Of a stretch of 64,000 nt of DNA, positions 25,333 to 33,362 are shown in pieces. Numbering within the stretch: position 1 is the first letter of the stretch; each line of letters opens with the position of its first letter. Below the pieces are notes generated by a model. That model was not told the origin of the DNA. It did no database searches and worked only from the letters and a program-made list of their open reading frames with translations. A program made the position numbers and the translations under genes. Origin of the DNA: Pacificispira sp002696645 (lineage in GTDB: Bacteria; Pseudomonadota; Alphaproteobacteria; UBA8366; Aestuariispiraceae); assembly GCF_048892425.1 (NCBI RefSeq), contig NZ_JBLZHU010000010.1:85182-149181 (forward strand). Reading direction: 5' to 3'.

Positions 25333-26106
25333 CTAAAGGGTGAGTGGTTCCGTCACCATGCGGCCGTCTTGATAGATGCTGAGCACGTGCTGGGTTGGGA
25401 CGGCGGTCCAGCGGGCGCGGTCGGTGTCCAAAGGTTCTGATACAACGGTTAACGCGCCTGAGCCTGAACCTGTATGGTACAGGGTCGGCGCATGGGGATC
25501 GCTGGAATAGCGGAAGGCGATCAATCGAGTGCCGTCGGACAGGGCGGCGGTGAAGCGCAAGGGGTCTTCGACCTCTGCGGCGATCATTTCCCGTTCCACT
25601 AAAGACAGGCTCTCTCGCATCGCGCTGATCGGGTCGTCGTCCAATCCAAGGGACAAGGCCAGCAGAAAAATCAATTCGGAATCCGTGGTGCCCTGGCGAC
25701 CGCAATACAGCGAATCCGGTAGCATCTGCTCCAGTTTGCGCCGGATCTTCGCATAGCCGCCGATCTGACCATTATGCATGAACAGCCATCGTCCATGGGT
25801 GAAGGGGTGGCAGTTGGACCGCGTCGTCGATGTACCTGTGGACGCCCGGACATGGGCAAAGAACAGGCGGGACCGAATCTGTGCGGAGAGATGCTTTAAG
25901 TTATCATCGTTCCAGGCGGGCAGGATTTCGCGGTACAGGCCCGGCTCTGGCCGCTCCCCATACCAGCCGATGCCAAAGCCATCACCATTGGTTTCGGATT
26001 TCGCCTCGGCTGCATGCAGGCTTTGATGAATCAGGGAATGATCCGGTTTGGTGACCAGTTCTTCCATGAACAGGGGTGGACCCCAATAGGCAAGCCATCG
26101 GCACAT
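25333..26106 (-). CDS. Class II glutamine amidotransferase (EgtC/YafJ-like)
   Basis: 257 residues beginning MCRWLAYWGPP, so after removal of Met the N-terminal Cys2 is the nucleophile of the Ntn-type glutaminase domain. Other motifs: NGDGFGIGWYGE, FFAHVRASTGT, NCHPFTHGRWLFMHNGQIGG and GTTDSELIFLLAL. It probably releases ammonia from glutamine or hydrolyses a gamma-glutamyl amide, as EgtC does in ergothioneine synthesis; no egtB/egtD genes are adjacent, so the substrate is uncertain. Confidence 0.88.
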   Translation of the reverse strand: MCRWLAYWGPPLFMEELVTKPDHSLIHQSLHAAEAKSETNGDGFGIGWYGERPEPGLYREILPAWNDDNLKHLSAQIRSRLFFAHVRASTGTSTTRSNCHPFTHGRWLFMHNGQIGGYAKIRRKLEQMLPDSLYCGRQGTTDSELIFLLALSLGLDDDPISAMRESLSLVEREMIAAEVEDPLRFTAALSDGTRLIAFRYSSDPHAPTLYHTGSGSGALTVVSEPLDTDRARWTAVPTQHVLSIYQDGRMVTEPLTL

Positions 26107-26180
26107 AACAAACGACCACAGTCTTCATTCGCGGTTACGATGGGTTCAATACAGCCTGCGTTGCCCTATTCTGCAAGGCT

Positions 26181-27527
26181 CTAGCTCAGCAAGCGTTGCT
26201 CAAACGGATATCTGGTCAGATTTTCAAATCCGGTCTCGGTGATCACCACCTGGTCTTCCAGCTTCACACCACAGGTGCCGCCGACTTCGCCGACATAGGC
26301 CTCTACACACACGCACATGCCAGGCTCTAACATGCCATCATAGCCAGTCGATTCCCAGTCTTCCGGATACATCACGGCGGGATATTCGTCGCACAGACCA
26401 ACGCCGTGATACATGACGCTATAGCGCCGGGCGCGGAATTTCTCCGGCAGGGGTTTGGCGCCTTGCATCAATTCCTTGAAGGACGCGCCGGGTTTCAGCA
26501 GCTGCATGTTGTTCTGGATCTGCTCATAGGCGACTTGATAGACCTCACGCTCTGCATCACTGGGCTTGCCATCGCCGATCTTGAAGGTGCGCGACAGGTC
26601 CGCGCAGTATCCATAGGGGCCGACCAGATCCGTGTCATAGGCCAGGATATCCCCTTCCTTCATGATCCGGGGACCGCATTCTTGGAACCAAGGATTCGTG
26701 CGGGGTCCAGAGGACAGGATGCGGGTTTCGATCCATTCCCCGCCGCGAATATGGTTGCCCTTTTGCAGTTCTGCCCAGGCGGTAACTTCGGTCATGCCGG
26801 GGATTACGGCGGCCTGCATTTCCGCCATCGCAGATTCACAGGCGGCAATCGCACAACGCATGGCGTTTAGCTCATTCTCGTTCTTCACCTTGCGGGCATG
26901 TTCGGTCATTTCCTGACCGATCCTGATCTTGAAGCCGATATTCTCCAGCGCCCAATAGGTTGCGATTTCGCTCTTATCCAGGCCCAGGCGGCGGTTATCT
27001 CCCGCATGGGCGCGCACGATGGTATCGACCTGTTGTGCAAAGAGGGCGGCGCGTTCTTCCGCCCGTTGGGCGGCATCCATATAGAAGAAGTCGGCGCCGG
27101 GATGCACTTCCTTCACCAGCGGCAGATGCGCAGACAGATGGCGCGCCGGGGTATAATCCCACAGCGCCATATGCCCATCTGGCAGCACCAGACAGGCGCG
27201 GCAGAAATTATGCATCACCCAGATCTGCATATTGGTCGTGTCGGTGGCATAGCGGATGTTCAGCGGATCGAACATCAACAGCCCGCCCAGATCATGCTTA
27301 TTGACCTGTTCCACCAGCCGCGACAGGCGATAGTCCCGCAGCGAGGGCATATCCGGTATTGTCAGCCCCAGTGCCGCCCATTCCGCGAAGGCCAGATCCG
27401 TCGGCCCGATCTCTACCCGGTCACCATCATTGGGTGTCCCATCCGGCAGGAATTCGGTCAGCGAGGAAGGGCGGCGCGTCGGATCGATCTTGCGATTGGA
27501 CCCAAGGACATAGGGATCATATGGCAT
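26181..27527 (-). CDS. dddP: DddP-like DMSP lyase (M24 metallopeptidase fold)
   Basis: 448 residues. The N-terminal part (LMFDPLNIRYATDTTNMQIW) and the pita-bread domain (GGEWIETRILSSGPRTNPWF) match DddP closely. Metal ligands are visible at Asp298, Asp300, Asp310, His374, Glu409 and Glu424, and the catalytic Asp at 380; each is exactly three residues beyond the positions I recall for the Ruegeria enzyme (295, 297, 307, 371, 406, 421, 377), which is strong support. DddP cleaves dimethylsulfoniopropionate to DMS and acrylate, consistent with a marine host. Closely related non-lyase M24 enzymes remain an alternative. Confidence 0.78.
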   Translation of the reverse strand: MPYDPYVLGSNRKIDPTRRPSSLTEFLPDGTPNDGDRVEIGPTDLAFAEWAALGLTIPDMPSLRDYRLSRLVEQVNKHDLGGLLMFDPLNIRYATDTTNMQIWVMHNFCRACLVLPDGHMALWDYTPARHLSAHLPLVKEVHPGADFFYMDAAQRAEERAALFAQQVDTIVRAHAGDNRRLGLDKSEIATYWALENIGFKIRIGQEMTEHARKVKNENELNAMRCAIAACESAMAEMQAAVIPGMTEVTAWAELQKGNHIRGGEWIETRILSSGPRTNPWFQECGPRIMKEGDILAYDTDLVGPYGYCADLSRTFKIGDGKPSDAEREVYQVAYEQIQNNMQLLKPGASFKELMQGAKPLPEKFRARRYSVMYHGVGLCDEYPAVMYPEDWESTGYDGMLEPGMCVCVEAYVGEVGGTCGVKLEDQVVITETGFENLTRYPFEQRLLS

Positions 27528-27740
27528 GGCCTGTAGCTTTCAGAATGGATGGCGCAACAGCGCTCATTCCAGGTTATCTCTGGCGATAAGCTTGATCCCG
27601 GTTTTGATTTTCCGTCAATTCTAATAGCGGCGTGAAATGCCGGAAATTGGCTGGGATGCGACCCGTAATACCAAAGTTGTAATCTAATACAAAACAATGT
27701 TAAAAATTGATTGCCGTTAATTTATATAAGGATTTCGAAA

Positions 27741-28259
27741 ATGAGTATCTTGAAAATTATAAACGGAGTTAAGGCATTCAATGGTTACCTGTATCACTTT
27801 ACTGACCAAAGAAATTTACTTTCGATAAAAAAACATGGGATTTTGTCATTTGAAGGAGCAAATAAGTTTCATATCAGCAATATCGTTACCGGTGGGAACG
27901 ATTGGAGTCACGATGCGGATGGTTATTCAGGATTAAAAAAATTTGTTCACCTATGTTTCTGGTCGGAGCATCCTATGGAATATATCGCGCGCCAAGCTGG
28001 TCGATTACAACAAACGTCCTTCTTGAAAATCAACCCTGACGTACTTAACATTATGGGTGTTAAGTTCACAAATGATGTATCAAACAAAAGTGGTGTAAAG
28101 TTGTTAACACCGGAAGAAGCTCTGGATACGTTTGATTGCGATGTCCTCTTCAAGCGATCAAACTGGAAAGATCCCTTGATTAATGCGCGAATGCAGAAAA
28201 CAAAAAAGTATGAGGTTTTAATTCCAGATCACGTTCCTTTGGAATATATAAGGTTCTAA
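27741..28259 (+). CDS. darT: DarT-like DNA ADP-ribosyltransferase toxin
   Basis: 172 residues, from the ATG at 27741 with AAGG 9 nt upstream. Signatures of the DarT family (former DUF4433): LYHFTDQRNLLSIKKHGILS for NAD binding, VHLCFWSEHPMEYIA in the middle, and KKYEVLIPDHVPLEYIRF near the end, whose Glu fits the catalytic glutamate. Modifies DNA bases with ADP-ribose, blocking replication. It forms an operon with the next gene (3-nt gap). The pair is markedly AT-rich against GC-rich neighbours, indicating horizontal gain. Likely a toxin for phage defence or plasmid-type addiction. Confidence 0.85.
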   Translation: MSILKIINGVKAFNGYLYHFTDQRNLLSIKKHGILSFEGANKFHISNIVTGGNDWSHDADGYSGLKKFVHLCFWSEHPMEYIARQAGRLQQTSFLKINPDVLNIMGVKFTNDVSNKSGVKLLTPEEALDTFDCDVLFKRSNWKDPLINARMQKTKKYEVLIPDHVPLEYIRF

Positions 28260-28262
28260 CTA

Positions 28263-28985
28263 ATGGCAAATCGACCTATTTATTTACCTAACATTAATAA
28301 TGATACTCTCACTAAGAATGATTTATTAGTTAAAAAAATATGGATAAACTTTGATTGGAATCCAGGTTTTTCTCAAAAGCAGAAAGAAAAAAATATTAAA
28401 TTTTTGCATGATGAAGCAAAAAATAAAGGTATTTCGCCAATCTTAGAAATATCCACAAAATCAAGTAGTGAAACTGGAAAAAAGCTAAGTGCCTTTTCAC
28501 TCAATATTCATAACGCTACGATTTCAATTGAAAGTGCATTTCAGGGAAGTAAAGTTTTTGAAAATGGTGGGCCGTATCAGGACCTGTACAATGTTTCTTC
28601 GCGCGATGCGAAAAAAGATCAAAGAATTAAAAGTTCTGGAAACATTATTGGTTTTAAATATTTTGATAAAGAATTCTCAAATGAGCCCAAGACTGCATTT
28701 TATACTTGGCTATATATCAACGCGCTACACGATTACACTTCCTTTATTAGGAAAGTTTATTCTTACTATAGAGCCTTTTCCGATATAGAGTTTAATCCAG
28801 AAAAGTCATTAAATTGCCAAGCAGAAGCTTTTTGCATTTTTGCGTCACTTGATTATCGCAACGAGTTAAAAAATGCTTGTCGATCGTATTCATATTTGCA
28901 GGAACTAATGCGTCAATCTGAAAATTGCGCTCAAAAAAATGATATTGTTTCAAAAGATTATAATTTAGAACCCAACCTAATTTAG
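28263..28985 (+). CDS. NADAR-type antitoxin partner of DarT
   Basis: 240 residues beginning MANRPIYLPNINNDTLT. The core ISIESAFQGSKVFENGGPYQ, SRDAKKDQRIKSSGNIIGFK and FSNEPKTAFYTWLYINALHD has the NADAR pattern seen in the DarT1-associated antitoxin family, which removes ADP-ribose from modified guanine bases, rather than the DarG macrodomain. Three bases separate it from darT, so the two are co-translated. AT-rich like darT. Confidence 0.8.
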   Translation: MANRPIYLPNINNDTLTKNDLLVKKIWINFDWNPGFSQKQKEKNIKFLHDEAKNKGISPILEISTKSSSETGKKLSAFSLNIHNATISIESAFQGSKVFENGGPYQDLYNVSSRDAKKDQRIKSSGNIIGFKYFDKEFSNEPKTAFYTWLYINALHDYTSFIRKVYSYYRAFSDIEFNPEKSLNCQAEAFCIFASLDYRNELKNACRSYSYLQELMRQSENCAQKNDIVSKDYNLEPNLI

Positions 28986-29133
28986 CAACTACCTCAGTTT
29001 TATCTAACTTTTCCGATACCGACACGATTGGCGAAAATGGGACAGTTGAAGTCGCTGGGCGATTGTCGCGCGGGATAAAGACGCGCGATTGTCTGCGCTA
29101 GGTGCTTATTTCTCATTTAAAAGGGTTGGTCAT

Positions 29134-31569
29134 ATGAAGTCGCATGCACAGGCGGTGGTAATCGGGGGCGGGGTTGTTGGATGTTCGGTACTGTATCATC
29201 TGACCAAGCTGGGCTGGAAAGATGTGGTCCTGATCGAACGATCCGAACTGACATCCGGGTCGACCTGGCATGCGGCGGGCGGTTTTCACACCATCAATGG
29301 CGACCCGCAGGTCGCGAAGCTGCAATCCTACACCATTGATTTGTATAAAGAGATCGAGGAGATTTCCGGCCAGTCGACCGGTTTCCACCTGACCGAAGGG
29401 GTGTTCCTGGCCGCGACGCCAGAGCGCCTGGAACTGCTGAAAGTGATGCAAAGCCAGGAGAAGCTGCTGGGCATCGAAACCGAATTGCTGACCCCGAAAG
29501 AGGCGGAAAAGATCCTGCCGATCATGGATCCCAAGGAATTTCTGGGGGCATTGTGGACGCCACTGCATGGGCATCTGGATCCATCGGGCACGACCCATGC
29601 CTATGCCAAGGCGGCCAAGCTGGGCGGGGCGGAGATTTACCTGAGAAACCGCGTCACCGACCTGCAGCAGAATCCGGACGGCACCTGGACCGTGATCACT
29701 GAACAGGGAACCATGCAGGCCGATCATGTGGTCAATGCGGGCGGCCTGTGGGCGCGGGAAGTCGGGCGCATGGTTGGCCTGGAACTGCCGGTTCTGGCCA
29801 TGGAACATATGTATCTGATCACCGAAGACATGCCCGAAGTGGCGGAGATCAATAAATCCACCGGCAAGGAAGTGCTGCACGTCGTTGATCCTGATGGCGA
29901 GATTTATATGCGCCAGGAACGCCAGGGCATGCTGATGGGAACTTATGAAAAGGCCTGCGTGCCGTGGTCCCCGAAAGAGACACCCTGGGATTTCGGCCAT
30001 GAATTGTTGCAGGAAGATATCGATCGTATCGCGCCATCGCTGGAAGTGGGCTTCCGTCACTTCCCACCGTTCCAGCGTGCCGGGATCAAACAGATCATCA
30101 ATGGTCCCTTCACCTTCGCGCCGGATGGCAACCCGCTGGTGGGTCCAGTGCGCGGCTTGAAGAATTACTGGTGCGCCTGTGGCGTTATGGCAGGGTTCAG
30201 CCAGGGCGGCGGGGTCGGACTGGCGCTGTCGAACTGGATGATCAACGGCGATCCGGGCTTTGATATCTGGGGCATGGATGTGTCGCGCTATGGCGATTGG
30301 ACGACCATGGCCTATACCAATGCCCGGGTGCGGGAAAACTATTCCCGCCGGTTCAAGGTCCGCTTCCCGAATGAGGAACTGACCGCCGCCCGCCCGCTGC
30401 GCACCACCCCGATCTATGAGCGCCAGAAGGCCATGAATGCGGTGTTTGGTGTCGCCTATGGCATGGAACAGGCGCTGTGGTACGCACCCAAGGGCATGGA
30501 GCCGGTGGAAAACATCACCTTCCTGCGGTCCAACGCTTTCCCGCATATCAAGGCGGAATGTCAGACCGTCCGAAATGGAGTCGGACTGGCCGATATTTCG
30601 TCCTTCGCAAAATATGAAATCACCGGACCGGGGGCGGAAAGCTGGCTGAGCCATATGCTGGCCAACAAAATGCCGCGCCAGGGCCGGCTGACCCTGTCGC
30701 CCATGTTGAACGAAAAGGGCAAAGTCATTGGTGATTTCACGGTTGGCAAACTGGCTGACGAGCAATTTTTCATCTTCGGGTCCGGCGCGGGCGAAGCTTA
30801 TCACATGCGCTGGTTTGAATCGCATTTGCCAGAGGACGGCAGTGTAACGATCAAGGCTCATGGCCTGGGCCTTGTCGGCCTGACCATTGCTGGTCCAAAA
30901 GCCCGCGAAGTCCTGGCTCAATTAACCGACGCCGATGTCTCCCATGATGCCATCAAGTTCCTGGATTTCAAAAAGATGGAATTGGGCATGGTGCCTGCCA
31001 TGGTCGGGCGGGTCTCCTTCACCGGGGATCTGGGCTACGAGCTTTGGGTAAAGCCGGAATTCCACACCCGCCTGTTCGATGACATCCTGACCGCTGGGGC
31101 CGATTATGGGATCAAATTGTTTGGGTCCCGCGCGATGCGCTCCATGAGCCTGGAAAAAGGATTCGGTTCCTGGGCGACGGAATACCGCCCGATCTACGGT
31201 CCTTATGCGGCGGCGATGGGCCGGTTCGTTGACCTGAAAAAGAACGACTTTATCGGTCGAGAAGCAGCGATGAAGGAATTGCAGGACGGGCCCGCAAAAC
31301 GGCTGGTGACTTTCACCCTGAAAGCAAAAGAAATCGATGTGATGGGCAACGAGCCGATCTATCGTGACGGCAAGATTGTCGGCTATGTGACGTCGGGCAT
31401 GTATGCCCATCATGCCGACAAGTCCGTCGCCATGGGCTATATCCCCGCCGAGATGGCAGAGGAGTTCAGCGACGACCTCTTCCGGGTTGAGGTGTTTGGA
31501 GAAATGCTGCCAGCCACGATCCTGTCAGAACCATTGTTCGACCCCAAGGCTGAGCGCATGCGCGGTTAG
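29134..31569 (+). CDS. FAD-dependent dimethylglycine dehydrogenase-like protein with GcvT domain
   Basis: 811 residues from the ATG at 29134. Residues 1-380 are a DAO-type FAD oxidase (VVIGGGVVGCSVLYHLTKLG, SELTSGSTWHAAG with the His often carrying FAD in this family, GGVGLALSNWM). Residues ~430-811 are a GcvT/aminomethyltransferase-like folate domain (VGLADISSFAKYEITGPGAE, GDLGYELWVKPEFH, SLEKGFGSWATEYRPIYGPY). Such fusions demethylate dimethylglycine or sarcosine and hand the one-carbon unit to tetrahydrofolate. The DddP-like gene lies beyond the darT island, hinting at methylated-osmolyte use. Confidence 0.82.
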   Translation: MKSHAQAVVIGGGVVGCSVLYHLTKLGWKDVVLIERSELTSGSTWHAAGGFHTINGDPQVAKLQSYTIDLYKEIEEISGQSTGFHLTEGVFLAATPERLELLKVMQSQEKLLGIETELLTPKEAEKILPIMDPKEFLGALWTPLHGHLDPSGTTHAYAKAAKLGGAEIYLRNRVTDLQQNPDGTWTVITEQGTMQADHVVNAGGLWAREVGRMVGLELPVLAMEHMYLITEDMPEVAEINKSTGKEVLHVVDPDGEIYMRQERQGMLMGTYEKACVPWSPKETPWDFGHELLQEDIDRIAPSLEVGFRHFPPFQRAGIKQIINGPFTFAPDGNPLVGPVRGLKNYWCACGVMAGFSQGGGVGLALSNWMINGDPGFDIWGMDVSRYGDWTTMAYTNARVRENYSRRFKVRFPNEELTAARPLRTTPIYERQKAMNAVFGVAYGMEQALWYAPKGMEPVENITFLRSNAFPHIKAECQTVRNGVGLADISSFAKYEITGPGAESWLSHMLANKMPRQGRLTLSPMLNEKGKVIGDFTVGKLADEQFFIFGSGAGEAYHMRWFESHLPEDGSVTIKAHGLGLVGLTIAGPKAREVLAQLTDADVSHDAIKFLDFKKMELGMVPAMVGRVSFTGDLGYELWVKPEFHTRLFDDILTAGADYGIKLFGSRAMRSMSLEKGFGSWATEYRPIYGPYAAAMGRFVDLKKNDFIGREAAMKELQDGPAKRLVTFTLKAKEIDVMGNEPIYRDGKIVGYVTSGMYAHHADKSVAMGYIPAEMAEEFSDDLFRVEVFGEMLPATILSEPLFDPKAERMRG

Positions 31570-31589
31570 GGGTATAAATAGGTCACTTT

Positions 31590-31718
31590 TCTCCCTCCCC
31601 CTAGAGGGGGGAGGGTTGGGGTGGGGGTGATAGGCCGCAAGGCCTTTCCCTGCAGATAGCTGAATTGCGGAGGAGAGAGCACCCCCCTCCCAACCTCCCC
31701 CCCTCAAGGGGGGAGGAG
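31590..31718. repeat. G-rich/C-rich inverted repeat between convergent genes
   Basis: Arms of ~38 bp (31590-31629 and 31680-31718) are imperfectly complementary, each built of runs such as CCCTCCCCCTAGAGGGGGGAG, quoted in part as CCCTCCCCCTAGAGGGGG. They enclose ~50 bp with a small GGCCGCAAGGCC hairpin. Resembles the dispersed extragenic repeats found in many proteobacteria; it may act as a terminator for both flanking genes. Confidence 0.8.
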
Positions 31719-31762
31719 TAAGATATGGGGCTTCCTCGCTAAGGCAAAAGAGGGTGGCAGGC

Positions 31763-32605
31763 TTAGAACCTATCCACCCGTGATCCGGCCTGGGCGTCCT
31801 GACCCAGGATATGGGCAAGCGACGGCATGCCGATATTCAGGGTTTCTTCCATGGGCCAGATCGGATTGAGCAACAGCAATCCGCTGCCGGTCAGGCCGGC
31901 TTCTTCGCGGTCGGGCGCAGTGACCCACACTTCACAGCGCAGGCGTCCCCGGTCTGTGGCGGGCAGCGCCTCACTCAATTTATGAGTCAGCACATCGCCC
32001 AGCGCGCGGGTCTTGATAGGATACCAGATGGCGACACTGGCGCTGGGGAATCGCACCATGCCGTCGACCACAGCTTTGACGATGCGGGCGATTTCGTCAG
32101 GTGTCTCATAGGGGGGATCGATCAGAACCAGGCCCCGTCGTTCCTTGGGTGGCAGGGTTGACGGGATCACCGTATAACCATCCCGCTGCAGAACCTGGGC
32201 AGCACGGGTCTGGCGCAGGGTTTCGCGCAACAGGCGGGCTTCCTCTGGATGGGCTTCCACAGCGATGAAGCGGTCCCCTGGGCGCAGGGCTTGGGCGACC
32301 AGCCAGGGGGATCCCGGATACCAGCGCAATCCGCCGTCTGGGTTCAGGTCGCGGATGGTCTTTGCATAGGCTTCAAAACAGTCTGGCAGGGGCTCTGCAT
32401 CCAGAAACCGGGCGATGCCCTGTGCCGCTTCGCCGGTGCGTTCAGTTTCTTCCCGGGCAAGGTCGTAGAAGCCCGCCCCGGCATGGCTGTCCAGCACGAA
32501 GAAGGGTTTGTCCTTCGCACACAGACGCTCCAGCAACAGGGTCAGGACCCAGTGTTTGTGTACATCAGCAAAGTTTCCCGCATGAAAGGCGTGGCGGTAA
32601 TTCAT
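31763..32605 (-). CDS. rlmJ: 23S rRNA (adenine2030-N6)-methyltransferase RlmJ
   Basis: 280 residues. Opens with the invariant NYRHAFHAGNFADVHKH, followed by the SAM-binding FVLDSHAGAGFYDL and the catalytic DPPYE in LVLIDPPYETPDE. Methylates A2030 of 23S rRNA. Its start overlaps the stop of the upstream methyltransferase gene by a few bases. Confidence 0.95.
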   Translation of the reverse strand: MNYRHAFHAGNFADVHKHWVLTLLLERLCAKDKPFFVLDSHAGAGFYDLAREETERTGEAAQGIARFLDAEPLPDCFEAYAKTIRDLNPDGGLRWYPGSPWLVAQALRPGDRFIAVEAHPEEARLLRETLRQTRAAQVLQRDGYTVIPSTLPPKERRGLVLIDPPYETPDEIARIVKAVVDGMVRFPSASVAIWYPIKTRALGDVLTHKLSEALPATDRGRLRCEVWVTAPDREEAGLTGSGLLLLNPIWPMEETLNIGMPSLAHILGQDAQAGSRVDRF

Positions 32606-33360
32606 GGCGTTGCTGTGTGCCGCTTTTCCATCACCACGAACAGTCGGAACCCGATCAGGCTGCCCATCCAGGGGATTAGTTTGTCCTCCAGGCGTAGTAA
32701 GGGGTCGACGAGGGACGCGGGCAACAGGGACCAGGCCTTAAACCCGCCAGACAGGGGATAGGCAAACAGGCTCAACCACTGGCGGCTGACGGTGCGCAAG
32801 GCAGGCACCCCTTCGGACAGGGATATGCGGTGTTCTTCGCGCCGGTACAGAAGGGTGGGAATGGCTTGGTTGGACTCAAACGGGTCCTTTGTTGCGCCAT
32901 ACTCTTGTTTGACCATCGGGTCGACAGACATATCCACGGGCTCTTCATGCAGATAGTTATAGAAGACCCAGCTCAACGGCGTGATGCCCGGTTCGATCAG
33001 CGCGATCTTGCCACCGGGCTTCAGCACCCGTGCTGCTTCGGTAAAGAATGTCTTTGGATCGGCCAGATGGTGCAGCACGTCGACCATGAATATCCCGTCA
33101 AAGGCATCATCCGGAAAGGGCAGCTGATGGGCATCGGCCACAGTATCGACCCAGGGCGCTGGCAGGATGTCCAGTCGGGTGATGTCCATGCCCTTTGTGA
33201 AATCCCGGCTGTGCCCGGACCCGGCGCCGACCTCCAGATAGGCCCCACCTTGGGGCAGGGCGGCCAGCATGCGGCGATAATAGTCGCCATAGACTGCGCG
33301 CAGCCCGGCCTTTTTAGACCAGACCTTGCCATGGGCGACCAGGCGGGGATCGATGCTCAC
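32602..33360 (-). CDS. Class I SAM-dependent methyltransferase
   Basis: 252 residues. Motif I is YLEVGAGSGHSRDF, with the acidic ribose-binding strand LDILPA and the Methyltransf_11 pattern LPFPDDAFDGIFMVDVLHHL and EAARVLKPGGKIALIEPG. Substrate unknown. It follows the methyltransferase-glycosyltransferase fusion by 2 bp, so it probably acts in the same lipid or glycan pathway. Confidence 0.85.
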   Translation of the reverse strand: MSIDPRLVAHGKVWSKKAGLRAVYGDYYRRMLAALPQGGAYLEVGAGSGHSRDFTKGMDITRLDILPAPWVDTVADAHQLPFPDDAFDGIFMVDVLHHLADPKTFFTEAARVLKPGGKIALIEPGITPLSWVFYNYLHEEPVDMSVDPMVKQEYGATKDPFESNQAIPTLLYRREEHRISLSEGVPALRTVSRQWLSLFAYPLSGGFKAWSLLPASLVDPLLRLEDKLIPWMGSLIGFRLFVVMEKRHTATP

Positions 33361-33362
33361 AA

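Noticed and set aside
29113..30921. 602-codon open frame on the minus strand
   Set aside because: It is fully antisense to the dimethylglycine dehydrogenase-like gene, His/Gln-rich as expected for a shadow of GC-rich coding sequence, and has no ribosome site.
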